In this document: positions 8,522 to 18,141 of the stretch, piece after piece
How the letters are laid out: every line of letters begins with the position of its first letter
How positions within the stretch are numbered: the stretch's first letter is position 1
Assembly: GCF_027594545.1 (NCBI RefSeq)
Contig: NZ_CP115160.1
Span: 4,150,501-4,214,500, forward strand
Length of the DNA: 64,000 bases
From: Algoriphagus sp. TR-M9
GTDB taxonomy: Bacteria > Bacteroidota > Bacteroidia > Cytophagales > Cyclobacteriaceae
Reading direction: 5' to 3'
Position numbers and translations under genes: made by a program
Notes under the pieces: generated by a model
What the model was told of the DNA's origin: nothing
The model's database searches: none
The model's input: only the letters and a program-made list of their open reading frames with translations

Positions 8522-8590
8522 TGTCTTAAATCTTGATACTTGATATTAAAATCTTGGATCTTGGATCTTGACTCTTGGATCTTGGATCTT
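8521..8590. repeat. Degenerate heptameric tandem repeat, 10 units
   Basis: Ten contiguous 7-base units end in CTT or TTA (atgtctt, aaatctt, gatactt, then mostly ggatctt). The array abuts the terminator on the left and runs into the stop codon of the osmC-like gene at 8589-8591. The arrangement is the same as at 3392-3496. Confidence 0.85.
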
Positions 8591-8999
8591 AGTTCAACGT
8601 GCTTTCCACACTGATTTCCAAATCTAAAACTCTGGAGATAGGGCAGTTTTCCTCAGCGTCCTTCACCAGTTCATCAAACTTATCCTGCGTAATTCCTTCC
8701 ACCTTCGCCTTTAGTACCAAGTGGGATTTTTTAAGCGTTCCATCTTCAAATGTGATATTTGCGGTCACATCCAGTTCATCGGCAGTGAATCCTGCCTCCT
8801 GCAGGTTGAAGCTCAACTTCATAGCAAAACAGCCCGAGTGCGCAGCAGCGATCAGCTCCTCTGGATTAGTGCCTGCCCCACTTTCAAATCTGGAGCCAAA
8901 AGAATACTGGGTTTTGTCCAAAACAGTACTTGGTGTGCTCAAATGGCCTTTCCCATCTTTTCCTGTTCCTTGCCATACGGCGGTTGCTTTTCTGATCAT
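8589..8999 (-). CDS. OsmC-family peroxiredoxin (OsmC type)
   Basis: This small thiol peroxidase is expected to reduce organic hydroperoxides in the cytoplasm. The 136-residue length fits OsmC. The two reactive cysteines are Cys57 in HSGCFAMKLS and Cys119 in ENCPISR, and the OsmC signature GAGTNPEELIAAAHSGC is present. Classical OsmC is stress induced, but no regulatory site could be identified upstream. It is monocistronic, and the stop lies at the edge of the heptamer array. Confidence 0.92.
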   Translation of the reverse strand: MIRKATAVWQGTGKDGKGHLSTPSTVLDKTQYSFGSRFESGAGTNPEELIAAAHSGCFAMKLSFNLQEAGFTADELDVTANITFEDGTLKKSHLVLKAKVEGITQDKFDELVKDAEENCPISRVLDLEISVESTLN

Positions 9000-9078
9000 G
9001 GTTAAAATATTTAGGGTTAAAAGTTATAGTATTGAAAGGATAATGATCCTCGGAAAGTTCAACTGAAAGGACATTTTC

Positions 9079-10254
9079 TCAGCGCTCCACTTTTTGAAAT
9101 TTAGGAGCCTCAGGGGGATTTTTAAGGACCTTTTTACCAGAAAGCTGCTCGAATACTTCCAGGTACTGCTCGGTCACATGATCCCAGTTGTAGCGCTGAA
9201 TTAATCCTGTACGTGCTGTTTTCCGAAAATAAGCCATCCGCTCTTGGCTACTTTCAGCAGCTTCTACGATGTCTTTCACAGAATCCTTCGTTTTTTTGAA
9301 ATACCAGCCATGCTTTCCGTTTTGAAGCATCTCTTGATTAAAGGGAGTATCTAGGGCCAATATGGCACAGCCAAAACCAAGCGCTTTCAACATCGCCGGA
9401 TTAGTACCCCCATACTCATGCCCATGGAAATAAGCATAGCAATGCGAATACCAGGCCGCGAGCTCATTTGCATCAGTCACATAACCCAGAAATAGCACCC
9501 GCTCATCTTCTTTCTGCTTGAGCACATTGGCATACTCATCATCAAAAGGCACATCCCCTACGATCACCAGTTTGCGCTGCGAATCAGACATCAGAAATCC
9601 CTCTATAATCAGATCTGCATTGTTGTCAGGGATCAATCTCCCTACGATCAGAAAATATTCCTGAGACTGCAGTCCCCATTTTTCTATAGGCGTGGCCTCT
9701 ACATCTTCCCGCGGATTGGCACCATAGGCAATGACTTTAGAGTCAGCGTCGAAGAGTTCCTTATACACCCGTTGCATTTCATCCGAATCATTGATGAGCT
9801 GGTCGTAATATTTAGTGGCCATTCTTGATGCCCAGAAAAAGTATTTGGAGGCAATCCCGTGCCACTTGGGCCTCAGCCACTCCAGGCCATCCACATTTAT
9901 TACGGTCTTTTTCCTAAAAAACCGGGCTATCGCACCGAAAGGTCCATTGGCACTGTTCACCACGAGTATCACGTCAATATCTGAAAAACAGGCGTGCATC
10001 ATGGAGAAAAAACTATGGGAAAGCTGGGTGAGTTTTTTGGACTCAATAGCCGGCGTGTAAATGCATTCTATGCCATTTACATAACGGGGCTTTTGTGGAA
10101 AAAGCGCTCTGTGATTGTAAACCCGTACATGCACGCCCTTTTTGACCAGACGTTCGCCCAGTTCACGAATCATGGTATCGTACCCTCCATAGACGTAGGG
10201 ATACCCTTTTGCACCCATTATGGCTACTTTTAACTTTTTCTTAGCTGCTGCCAT
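9079..10254 (-). CDS. Glycosyltransferase with DUF1972 N-terminus (GT4 fold)
   Basis: The 391-residue protein starts with VAIMGAKGYPYVYGGYDTMI, the DUF1972 signature found in rhamnosyltransferase-like enzymes of polysaccharide clusters. A GT-B C-terminal domain follows (FLIVGRLIPDNNADLIIEG, then HGHEYGGTNPAMLKALGFGC as the nucleotide-sugar binding region). It is the last gene of the exopolysaccharide cluster and overlaps the previous glycosyltransferase by 25 bases. It probably adds one sugar to the lipid-linked repeat unit at the cytoplasmic face. Donor and acceptor sugars cannot be deduced. Confidence 0.88.
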   Translation of the reverse strand: MAAAKKKLKVAIMGAKGYPYVYGGYDTMIRELGERLVKKGVHVRVYNHRALFPQKPRYVNGIECIYTPAIESKKLTQLSHSFFSMMHACFSDIDVILVVNSANGPFGAIARFFRKKTVINVDGLEWLRPKWHGIASKYFFWASRMATKYYDQLINDSDEMQRVYKELFDADSKVIAYGANPREDVEATPIEKWGLQSQEYFLIVGRLIPDNNADLIIEGFLMSDSQRKLVIVGDVPFDDEYANVLKQKEDERVLFLGYVTDANELAAWYSHCYAYFHGHEYGGTNPAMLKALGFGCAILALDTPFNQEMLQNGKHGWYFKKTKDSVKDIVEAAESSQERMAYFRKTARTGLIQRYNWDHVTEQYLEVFEQLSGKKVLKNPPEAPKFQKVER

Positions 10255-11378
10255 AAATGGTCCTTAATATTTTCTCTAAAACTCTCCAAACCGAAATGCT
10301 CCAGTACATATTCTTTGCCCGCTTCACCAAAAGTCTGTCGAAGCTCAGGATCCAAAATTAGCTTAATTAATGCATTAACTCCTTCTTCTATGTCGTTTAT
10401 TGGAATTAAGTATCCTGTTTCCCCCTCTTTCACCATCTCTACAGCACCACCGGATTGCGTCGCTACCACCGGGCAAGACGCCGCCATAGCCTCTAGAATC
10501 ACTGTGGGTAAGGAGTCTGGAAGGATGGATGGAAGCACAAAAATATCTGTTCTGGAAAGTATGGCCGGAATGTCTTCGCGAAAACCCAGATTACTCACTG
10601 CGTGCCCAAGTTGGTTCTGCTCTATAAACGCTAGCATCTCCTCTTCAATGGACTCATAACCAGGATAAGGATCTCCGACTAGCAGAAAATGGCATTGTGG
10701 ATAAGTAGCAGAAATCCGCTTTGCCATTTCAAGAAAAAAAAGCTGTCCCTTCCCTGGATTAATCCTCCCAACCATGGTGATGACTATCTTGTCAATAGGA
10801 ATTTCGGCCATGGTATTAGCTGGAGCGCTATTCTGGAGAAATTCCTCATAAGGAATTCCGTTGTGGATAACCTTAGGATTAGCCGTTTTCAATCTATCCT
10901 TCCAGTGCGACCTCACCGCTTCGGATACCACTATGGGTGAAGGGGTGGTTCTATCCAGCAGCCTGCCTAGCAAAGCCACCAAGGGCGCCGGTCCGAGTAG
11001 AATTTCGTGTATATGCCAAATATGCGGAAGTTTGTTCCACTTGGCCCACTGGGCTCCCACCACCACTGCAAGCGTATTGGAATAAACCAACTCAAACTGA
11101 TAGCGCTCGTGCAGCTTGTCCAGAAATCGGTAAGCCTGGTAGTTTTTTTTCAGGCGATTCATCAATCCGGCAAAATTGACATATTTCCTTCTCAGAATCC
11201 CTAGATTTTGGATTTCGACAGCTATGCCTAGTTCTAAAAAATAGGTTTGCAAGGGGCCTGGCTCAGACATGACCACCACGGGGGTAAATCCTGCTTCTCG
11301 GTACGTCTTTACCACTTCTACCAAGATCCTAGAGGAGCCGTATAGGTCTGAAGAGCTGTTAAGAAAAAGTACAGTCAA
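10230..11378 (-). CDS. Glycosyltransferase family 4
   Basis: The 382-residue GT-B protein has an N-terminal acceptor domain starting TVLFLNSSSDLYGSSRIL. The C-terminal donor domain includes VGRINPGKGQLFFLEMA and LPDSLPTVILEAMAASCPVV, which carries the EX7E-type region. It belongs to the exopolysaccharide cluster, 13 bases after the preceding glycosyltransferase gene and overlapping the next by 25 bases. It is probably a retaining transferase acting at the inner membrane surface. Sugar specificity is unknown. Confidence 0.88.
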   Translation of the reverse strand: MTVLFLNSSSDLYGSSRILVEVVKTYREAGFTPVVVMSEPGPLQTYFLELGIAVEIQNLGILRRKYVNFAGLMNRLKKNYQAYRFLDKLHERYQFELVYSNTLAVVVGAQWAKWNKLPHIWHIHEILLGPAPLVALLGRLLDRTTPSPIVVSEAVRSHWKDRLKTANPKVIHNGIPYEEFLQNSAPANTMAEIPIDKIVITMVGRINPGKGQLFFLEMAKRISATYPQCHFLLVGDPYPGYESIEEEMLAFIEQNQLGHAVSNLGFREDIPAILSRTDIFVLPSILPDSLPTVILEAMAASCPVVATQSGGAVEMVKEGETGYLIPINDIEEGVNALIKLILDPELRQTFGEAGKEYVLEHFGLESFRENIKDHLWQQLRKS

Positions 11379-11391
11379 TGGATCGCGATGA

Positions 11392-12510
11392 TTAATTTTT
11401 AAGGATTACTTGATGAAATCCCTCTATAAAATTCTTTGCCGAAAACTTTTGGGACTGCTCCAGGCCATTTTTAATCATAGCCGCAACCCTCTTTTTTTCG
11501 GTGCTCAAAAGTATCATTTTTTCTTTCAAATCCAGTCGATCTCCAGTCTGCACAGCGAGGCCTGCCCCACCTGCTACTTCCATCAGCGCAGGCTGGCCTG
11601 CGTGTATCACCGGTACTCCAAATGACATCGCCTCCACTATTGGAATCCCAAACCCTTCATTTTCGGATGGAAAAGCATAAGCAAAGGCACCCTTGTACAA
11701 AGTCCTCACCTGCAGGTCACTGATATATCCGGGTAGGATCACCTTGTCCTGGAGCTGCAGCTCAGCCAGCAGGGAGTCTACCAGAGGTTTGTCGTTCATT
11801 TGTACACTTTGACCCGCCCCACCGGCCAAAACCAATTTGAAATCCGAATTAGTCTCCTTGAGAAAGTCTGCAAATGCATGTACCAACAAAGGCAGGTTTT
11901 TCCGCTTATCAAAGGTGCCAATATGCAGAAAATACCGCTGCTTCTCTAGCCCGTGATTTTCCAAAAAAGTGGCATCAATCCCTTCAGACAGTTTTTTGGG
12001 AGCCTGATGGATCACAGTCATGGGGTAGATTTTTTTCAGGTATTTGTAGAGGGATTTTCTGGAATATTCTGTGGTGGTGATGATTTCTGTGTTTTCTTTC
12101 AAGCCCTTTTTAATCAATCTCAAAAAATAAGTTCTCCACCACTTGGGATAGTTTTGAGGCATCTGCCAAAAAAAAGCATCGTGGATAACTGTCAATCTCC
12201 TACAGGGCAATGAAGCTGCCGGAGAGACAAAATCCGGACAAATCAGCACGTCAGGCTGGTGTTTTTTAACCATATCAGGGAGCTGAAACTCCTTCCATTT
12301 AAAGTAATCCAGGTGATAATTCAGCCGCTGAACTTTAGATTGGGGGTTTTTGAAGCTTTGATCTGCACTTTGTTTTTCTGGATCGTGCGAAAAAATCCAT
12401 TCTATCTCAGGATGTGGATAAGTTCTTGCCGCATGGGCAAGCTCCATCATGTAGGTTTTGATTCCTGTGGTGGCCACGTTGAGATATTGTAGATCTAGGA
12501 GGACTTTCAA
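11392..12510 (-). CDS. Glycosyltransferase family 4 (mannosyltransferase-like)
   Basis: The 372-residue GT-B protein shows the donor-site pattern FLHIGTFDKRKNLPLLVHAF and YAFPSENEGFGIPIVEAMSF, with the ExxGFGxPxxE signature typical of GT4 mannosyl- or rhamnosyltransferases. The N-terminus (MKVLLDLQYLNVATTGIKTY) has the glycine-rich acceptor loop. It lies within the exopolysaccharide cluster. The 75-base gap upstream is the largest between genes inside that cluster. Confidence 0.88.
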   Translation of the reverse strand: MKVLLDLQYLNVATTGIKTYMMELAHAARTYPHPEIEWIFSHDPEKQSADQSFKNPQSKVQRLNYHLDYFKWKEFQLPDMVKKHQPDVLICPDFVSPAASLPCRRLTVIHDAFFWQMPQNYPKWWRTYFLRLIKKGLKENTEIITTTEYSRKSLYKYLKKIYPMTVIHQAPKKLSEGIDATFLENHGLEKQRYFLHIGTFDKRKNLPLLVHAFADFLKETNSDFKLVLAGGAGQSVQMNDKPLVDSLLAELQLQDKVILPGYISDLQVRTLYKGAFAYAFPSENEGFGIPIVEAMSFGVPVIHAGQPALMEVAGGAGLAVQTGDRLDLKEKMILLSTEKKRVAAMIKNGLEQSQKFSAKNFIEGFHQVILKN

Positions 12511-12585
12511 TTTTATCGGATTTGATCAAATATAAATGAATTAATCAGCAACAACCTAAACCGCAAAAGTCATTCTAAACTCTAC

Positions 12586-13461
12586 TTACTTTCTGCAAAC
12601 AACCCACTGGTTGACTTGAAAAGCATTTTGGATCAGGCGATTTAACTTTTTACCTAAAGGCATTTGATAGCCCATTAGATTACTCAGTTTCTCCCCAAAA
12701 TTATGCGTATAGTGCAACTCTACCGTTAAAGCTTGCTCTTCACAGATCTCTCTCAGCAACTTTTTAGGAAAAATAAAGGTGTGCTCTAGTCCATCTATTA
12801 CATCAGGTACCTGAAGTCTAAGTAACTTTGACCAGCGGTGAAACCTGTACAGGTTACTGGACATATTCGGAGTCCCTATTGCCAAAAAGCCTCCCGGCTT
12901 TAGAATTCGCTTCATTTCTGCGATGTATCCTTTGGGATCTAGCACATGCTCGATCACATGGGAAATGTGGATAAAATCAAAAAAGGAATCAGGATACTTT
13001 GCATCCCAAATATCTCCTTGAAAAGTTTTCACTGGAAAGTGACTTTTTACAAAATCCAATGCTCCGGAATCAAACTCCGTAGCAAACAATTTACAATTCA
13101 ACTGGTGAGCATACGCAAGTCCCAGACCCAAGCCGCAGCCTACATCTAAAAACCTATCTCCTTCTTTTAAGCTCCCCAGAAACCTGGCTTCCTGCTTGAC
13201 CTGGGCTCCGCCCAAACCTGCAATTCTTTTGAAGTGATTGACAATAAGGTTATTGTAATCAACAGCTTCGTAATGCTCCTTCTGATAATAATTGGTATAA
13301 TATTCTGCCAACTCCTGACTATCAGCCATGGGATTAGCGAATACCAATTCACAATCTGCGCACTTTACTCTGGAAATATGAGGGCCATTTCTATAAGTGT
13401 CTATGGCAAATCCTCTTAGATTCTTGGACTTGCAAATAGGGCATGCTCTGTATAAAATCAT
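12586..13461 (-). CDS. Class I SAM-dependent methyltransferase with N-terminal zinc ribbon
   Basis: The 291-residue protein begins with a CPIC...CADC four-cysteine zinc ribbon (residues 8-38), common in methyltransferases of surface polysaccharide and sugar pathways. The SAM-binding motif is LDVGCGLGLGL, and the acidic and HVIEHVLDP motifs follow. It probably methylates a sugar or caps a glycan in the exopolysaccharide pathway, though nothing in the sequence fixes the acceptor. Its start overlaps the stop of the polymerase gene by four bases (ATGA), so translation is coupled. Confidence 0.87.
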   Translation of the reverse strand: MILYRACPICKSKNLRGFAIDTYRNGPHISRVKCADCELVFANPMADSQELAEYYTNYYQKEHYEAVDYNNLIVNHFKRIAGLGGAQVKQEARFLGSLKEGDRFLDVGCGLGLGLAYAHQLNCKLFATEFDSGALDFVKSHFPVKTFQGDIWDAKYPDSFFDFIHISHVIEHVLDPKGYIAEMKRILKPGGFLAIGTPNMSSNLYRFHRWSKLLRLQVPDVIDGLEHTFIFPKKLLREICEEQALTVELHYTHNFGEKLSNLMGYQMPLGKKLNRLIQNAFQVNQWVVCRK

Positions 13462-14870
13462 TTATTCTGTAATTCCGTCTGATGTGAATGTAAGCGGAGG
13501 CGTGAATATTCATTGATGCTAATTCCCACCATCCACCAAGAGACCCAAGATACATAAGTGTATATTTCCACATTGGCTGTAAATAGAGGCAGCAGCAATC
13601 CTGCCTTCACTGTACCCGCCACAAATGCCATCCTGGCTATATTTAGATTTTCTGAATTCTTGAAAACAAAGATAGCGTTTCGGATTCCAGAAAATAATGT
13701 ACCAATGTAAAGTAACATCCCAACCCAGCCCAGCTGCACCCCGTAGATCAAAAACTGATTTTCCCCTCCCACTCTCAATTCATCAGATACACTTCCAAAG
13801 TTTCCGCTCATGGCCAAACCTATACCCATGGGATTGGATAACATGGACTCCAGTGCCAGGGCCCATTCCACCACATGGCCTACACTGGAAGTGTCAGCTA
13901 ATGTAAGGGTGTCTATCACATAAAAATACAGGTCATCCGAAGCGAAAAACAAGATAAATCCTGCAAAAGCAACTAAGCTGAGCAGACCAATGCCTATCAA
14001 TTTGTACAGCCTGAAGACCAAGGCTATAAAGAAAATCATCAGAAAAAAGGCGGCAAAAGAAGCCCTGGATGAAGCGAAAACCAAACTGCCCGTACTGCAC
14101 AGCATCACCAGCAGGTATTTCCACTGCTGCTCCCGCTCTGTAGTCAAAAACCAAATCAATCCGGCCGAAAAGCCCATCAGGACAGAACTCGCCAGTTCCA
14201 GCGGATCCGAGAAAAAACTCCCCAAACGCTTCATCGCATTGGTGGTCTCAAAAGTCCAGGTCAACCCATAGTTCCCCTCCGGCTCAATATTATTGACCAC
14301 TTGATTAAACAATGCATAACCGGTGAACTGCTGTAGATGAGCGCCAAGGAGAAACCTTTCCACTAGGTTAACCAAAAAGGCAGCGATGGCCACCACGAAG
14401 ATCAGCTGAAATAACTTCCTTAATTCAAAGCCAGAAAAATTAGTGTTCCTTCCTAAAAAGTACACCAATGAAGGAATCAGCATACTTTTAAAATACAGCG
14501 CCTTATTTACAAAAGAAGCTTGCCCTATGGGCAAAAACAGAAATAATACAGCCAACCCCAGAAAAGAAAACATAAACCAATCCGTGGACTGTAACCGGAA
14601 AGGATAATTGAATAAGCGCTTCTGGTAAGCCAAAAATGAAAGTCCAGCTATCAACACAATGAATTCCTTTGAAACCTGAAATAAACTCACCACCACTGTA
14701 GAGCGGGTAGTCAAATAGGCCAGACTCAAACTCGTGATATAAAAAGGTAGAAAAGCCGCTAGAAAATAAATAAAATAGCTCCATTTCCCCTGAAAGACCA
14801 TTTTCTGGACTACCCAAAGAAAACCTGCACCTACAGCAGCGGCAATCAGAAGAAAGAATATTATGGCCAT
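13458..14870 (-). CDS. O-antigen ligase/polymerase-like membrane protein (Wzy type)
   Basis: The 470-residue protein has about 10-12 hydrophobic segments spread along its length, with a long periplasmic loop near residues 330-390, as expected for Wzy polymerases and WaaL-type ligases. No short motif separates the two. Its place between a flippase, a chain-length regulator and glycosyltransferases makes the Wzy polymerase role most likely: joining flipped repeat units in the periplasm. It overlaps the upstream GT2 gene by 10 bases and the downstream methyltransferase by four. Confidence 0.8.
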   Translation of the reverse strand: MAIIFFLLIAAAVGAGFLWVVQKMVFQGKWSYFIYFLAAFLPFYITSLSLAYLTTRSTVVVSLFQVSKEFIVLIAGLSFLAYQKRLFNYPFRLQSTDWFMFSFLGLAVLFLFLPIGQASFVNKALYFKSMLIPSLVYFLGRNTNFSGFELRKLFQLIFVVAIAAFLVNLVERFLLGAHLQQFTGYALFNQVVNNIEPEGNYGLTWTFETTNAMKRLGSFFSDPLELASSVLMGFSAGLIWFLTTEREQQWKYLLVMLCSTGSLVFASSRASFAAFFLMIFFIALVFRLYKLIGIGLLSLVAFAGFILFFASDDLYFYVIDTLTLADTSSVGHVVEWALALESMLSNPMGIGLAMSGNFGSVSDELRVGGENQFLIYGVQLGWVGMLLYIGTLFSGIRNAIFVFKNSENLNIARMAFVAGTVKAGLLLPLFTANVEIYTYVSWVSWWMVGISINEYSRLRLHSHQTELQNK

Positions 14871-15775
14871 TTCGGAGCAGCTTGCAATTGATCACTCAGT
14901 CCCGCAGCCATACCTCGGGCTACAGCCTTTAATTTCTTAAATCTACCTCTCAAAAGAAAATACCCCATCCAAAGTATAAACCGTCCCAGGTGATAAGCAA
15001 ACCCGAGCAGACTTCCCTGGCTACGGATCAGGTAAAACTGATTTCTGACATGCCAAAAGAATACGCTTGGACTTAAAGTACCTTCATCATGTTTCTTTTT
15101 GGAGGAAGCCCCAGCTTCATGGTAGATTTTGGCAGCAGGAACTAGCTGGATGTTAAATCCGGATTTTCTGATCCGCAGGGACCATTCTACATCCTCGAAG
15201 TAGGCGAAATATTGCTCATTCAGCAAACCTGCCTTTTGTATAGCCTCCCTGGAAAGCAACATGCAGCAGCCCGTAGCCCAGTCCAGATTCACTGAGGCAG
15301 GCTGGTAAGCACTTATCATACGCCGGTCGCCTCTGGTGATTGCCCTACCCAAAGCCTGCTTCCATGTGCCACCTGCACTCCATATTTTCCCTTTTTCATG
15401 TAAAAAGCAAATCATGGGCTGCACTATTCCCACTTCAGGATAACTGGAGATTTGCTCCGTCATTTTTCCCAAAAAATCCGGTTCTACCTCCGTATCATTA
15501 TTCAGCAGCAGCACATGGGAAAAACCCTGATCCAGGGCAGCGCGGATTCCTACATTATTGCCACCGGAGAAGCCAAGGTTTTCAGAATTTTGGATCAGAT
15601 CAAGTTCTGGAAACTCATTTTTCAGCGCTTCGCCTTCTGGGTTTTGGGAGGCATTATCCACCAAAATCACCTTAAAATCCCTGAAATCGACTTTGCTCAG
15701 GGAGTTCAAGCAAGCGCGAGTGAATTCAATCCCGTTCCAGTTGAGCAATATGACAGCAACCCGAATATCAGACAT
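14861..15775 (-). CDS. Glycosyltransferase family 2 (rhamnosyltransferase-like)
   Basis: The 304-residue GT-A protein begins VAVILLNWNGIEFTRACLNSL, and its metal-binding DxD-type region is LLLNNDTEVEP. ENLGFSGGNNVG and YFAYFEDVEWSLRIRKSG are the family signatures seen in WbbL-like rhamnosyltransferases. A hydrophobic C-terminal segment (residues 255-280) may tether it to the membrane. It overlaps the flippase gene by eight bases and the polymerase by 10 bases, so it is part of the same operon. Confidence 0.9.
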   Translation of the reverse strand: MSDIRVAVILLNWNGIEFTRACLNSLSKVDFRDFKVILVDNASQNPEGEALKNEFPELDLIQNSENLGFSGGNNVGIRAALDQGFSHVLLLNNDTEVEPDFLGKMTEQISSYPEVGIVQPMICFLHEKGKIWSAGGTWKQALGRAITRGDRRMISAYQPASVNLDWATGCCMLLSREAIQKAGLLNEQYFAYFEDVEWSLRIRKSGFNIQLVPAAKIYHEAGASSKKKHDEGTLSPSVFFWHVRNQFYLIRSQGSLLGFAYHLGRFILWMGYFLLRGRFKKLKAVARGMAAGLSDQLQAAPKWP

Positions 15776-17060
15776 AAAAGGCTCGGAATTGCTTCCTGTT
15801 ATGGGTGAATAAAAGGATCATACAGATCAAATAAGCAATAACTTCTGTGGACAAAATAGCGATACAAAGCCCAATGCCCTGGTAAAAATAAGTCAGAACC
15901 GAACTAGTCACTATCATGTAGACACACATCATCCAGCCTGCTTTGAATAGCATTTGCTTCAAGTCCAGCACGAGCATCATGGTTATATTCGGAATGTTGA
16001 GACAGGAAAGGAACAACAAAGGAGATAGGAATTGCAGATAAGTGACTGAATCCGGAAGATCGCTTTTGGACAAGGTCTTAATAATCCAGGGAGCGGAAAA
16101 GTAAGTAGCCAGTGCAATCATAGCTCCTATTCCCAATACTTTGAAGTAAACGCTTTTTAAAAACCTATAAAAGGACAACTCATCCTGACTATACAGTTTG
16201 GAGGCATTGGGGTAAATCGCCTGAACAATTAAAGCCGGAAACAAGCGAAGTACCATTACCACCCGCTCGGCCAAGCTGTACATGCCCAAAGTCTCCGCCC
16301 CAGCGAAAAAACTGAAAATTATCAATCCTCCATTTACCGAAATGTAACCGGTAAGGTTGCTAAAGAAAAACAAAACATTTTCTCTCAAACTGGCCCAAAT
16401 AGCTGAAAACTGCGGTCTATAGAACTTGATCTGAAGAGAACTATGGATATAAAAAAGCAATACCAAGTTAATTCCCAGACCAAAAAAGCCCATCATGAAA
16501 TTCACCCATCGGCTTTGTTCCGGACTGTGGATAAACAGCACAATACCCATCAGGTACAAGAGCTTGGAGAAAACATTTGCAATACTGACCAGCTTCATTT
16601 TTTCCATGCCCTGAAAAAACCAAAGTGGCAGCGTAGCTTCTGAAAACAAAAGCATGCTGGAAAACACCAGGATCATTTGGTACTCTTTGAACAAGTTGAA
16701 TCCGAAAGCCCCGATTAGGATCAGTAATGCCGAGAAGCTTGCCAGCAAAAACTTGCCTGAGAAGACATTGGACAGTAGATGGGAGAGTGCCTCTTTATCC
16801 TGCTGGTGAATGGCCACCTCGCGGGGAGCGCTCAGGTTATACCCAAAACCCACCATAATGTTCAATAGAATAATGACGGATAAGGAGAGGCTGACCAAGC
16901 CAAATTGATCTACCCCTATGTTTTGGATCAGCAAAGGCATAGAGATAATGGAAATCAAAACATTGGAGGACTGGATAATCGCCAAAAACAGAAAATTCTG
17001 AAGAGACTTGTTTCGGAAGATATTTCCAATGGGAATGAGCTGATTGAGTTTTTCCAACAT
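15768..17060 (-). CDS. Polysaccharide flippase (Wzx type, MATE-like fold)
   Basis: The 430-residue membrane protein has about 12 helices and opens with NFLFLAIIQSSNVLISIISMP and the family segment NIGVDQFGLVSLSLS. These are typical of Wzx-type oligosaccharide flippases, which move undecaprenyl-linked repeat units to the periplasmic side. It follows the Wzz gene after 13 bases and overlaps the GT2 gene. The Wzx, Wzy and Wzz combination defines this as a Wzy-dependent pathway. Confidence 0.88.
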   Translation of the reverse strand: MLEKLNQLIPIGNIFRNKSLQNFLFLAIIQSSNVLISIISMPLLIQNIGVDQFGLVSLSLSVIILLNIMVGFGYNLSAPREVAIHQQDKEALSHLLSNVFSGKFLLASFSALLILIGAFGFNLFKEYQMILVFSSMLLFSEATLPLWFFQGMEKMKLVSIANVFSKLLYLMGIVLFIHSPEQSRWVNFMMGFFGLGINLVLLFYIHSSLQIKFYRPQFSAIWASLRENVLFFFSNLTGYISVNGGLIIFSFFAGAETLGMYSLAERVVMVLRLFPALIVQAIYPNASKLYSQDELSFYRFLKSVYFKVLGIGAMIALATYFSAPWIIKTLSKSDLPDSVTYLQFLSPLLFLSCLNIPNITMMLVLDLKQMLFKAGWMMCVYMIVTSSVLTYFYQGIGLCIAILSTEVIAYLICMILLFTHNRKQFRAFYV

Positions 17061-17073
17061 GCCAGATCAGGAT

Positions 17074-18141
17074 TTAACTTTCCTGCACATGCCTCCGGTA
17101 CAGCCTCTGAAAGAAAAGGTAAAACAAGGTCAGCAATGCCACAATAATCCCCCCCAAAACCATTCCTTTCACCAGTCTAATCTCTGAGCGCTCTAAGGGA
17201 AACCTAGGGGAGTCTATGATCTGGATCAACGGGGAATTGTTTCTATGATTAACCTTGGCAATCTCCAGATTCTTCACGATCTCCTCATATACTGCTCCTG
17301 TGGCCTGCACGTCGATCTGCCGCTTCCGGGTATCTGTGGTGGCTGACGAAAGCAGTGGATTTGCGTTGGGCACCCTATCCGTGGCAGCCGCGTAAGCACC
17401 TATGCTTTCATCCAGGATCTTGCGTACGCTATCTGCCTGGGACTGCAAAATGGCCAGGTTCTCACTGGTTTTTTTGGTCTTGGTCTCTCTGTAAAACTCA
17501 TTGACATTTTCCACCAGTCGCTCGTTAAAAACTTTGGCGTAAGCCTGATCTTTGGAAGAGATACTCACCTGAATGATGGAAAGTTTACGGTCTGGCTTGG
17601 CTACCGAAAGCTGATTTTCCCGGATGAGCTGCCCCACTTCCTTGACTACAGAATCTTGACTTACAGTGAACTGCTCACGAGGTATGGAGAAATCCATATT
17701 GGAAATATCCACTTTGTTTTTCCACTTACGGTCTATCTCCTCAAAGGCAATGAATCTATCGATCAGCAATTCGTCTTCATCAAAATCACTCAACAAAGCC
17801 TCATCCAGCATGCGCTCCGAGCGGTAAAGCTCCATGATGTTATCCCCTTGGAAAAGCCCGCTTGTACCGCCTATAGACCCTAAATTCACTCCTACCAGAG
17901 AGGCCAGGCCGGACATTTGTCCCATTCCGCTTCCATCACCATCCTCTAGTACAAAGGTGGTGCTGGCGATATACACCGGCTTTTTCAAAACTGAAACCAA
18001 AGCTCCTAGTCCCAGGCCTATTACGCCTGCAAGTACTATGATTTTCCACTTTGAAATGAAAAAAGATAGCCAGCTGGAAATATTCTGGACTACTTCCTTG
18101 AGGGTAAATTGATTGTCTGTAAAATGCTGAGATCCTGACAT
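17074..18141 (-). CDS. Wzz/chain-length determinant family protein
   Basis: The 355-residue protein has two membrane helices, near residues 33-52 and 325-345, flanking a periplasmic coiled-coil-rich domain. The N-terminal Wzz segment includes KKPVYIASTTFVLEDGD, and the C-terminal proline-rich stretch is IIDSPRFPLERSE. It lacks the fused tyrosine-kinase domain of Wzc-type proteins. It should set chain length and link the Wzy polymerase to the outer membrane exporter. Its ATG overlaps the stop of the SLBB gene by one base. Confidence 0.88.
   Translation of the reverse strand: MSGSQHFTDNQFTLKEVVQNISSWLSFFISKWKIIVLAGVIGLGLGALVSVLKKPVYIASTTFVLEDGDGSGMGQMSGLASLVGVNLGSIGGTSGLFQGDNIMELYRSERMLDEALLSDFDEDELLIDRFIAFEEIDRKWKNKVDISNMDFSIPREQFTVSQDSVVKEVGQLIRENQLSVAKPDRKLSIIQVSISSKDQAYAKVFNERLVENVNEFYRETKTKKTSENLAILQSQADSVRKILDESIGAYAAATDRVPNANPLLSSATTDTRKRQIDVQATGAVYEEIVKNLEIAKVNHRNNSPLIQIIDSPRFPLERSEIRLVKGMVLGGIIVALLTLFYLFFQRLYRRHVQES

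Noticed and set aside
8599..9066. 155-codon open frame antisense to the OsmC-like gene
   Set aside because: It mirrors the real gene with the conserved cysteine motifs on the other strand; its serine-rich composition is typical of an antisense shadow.
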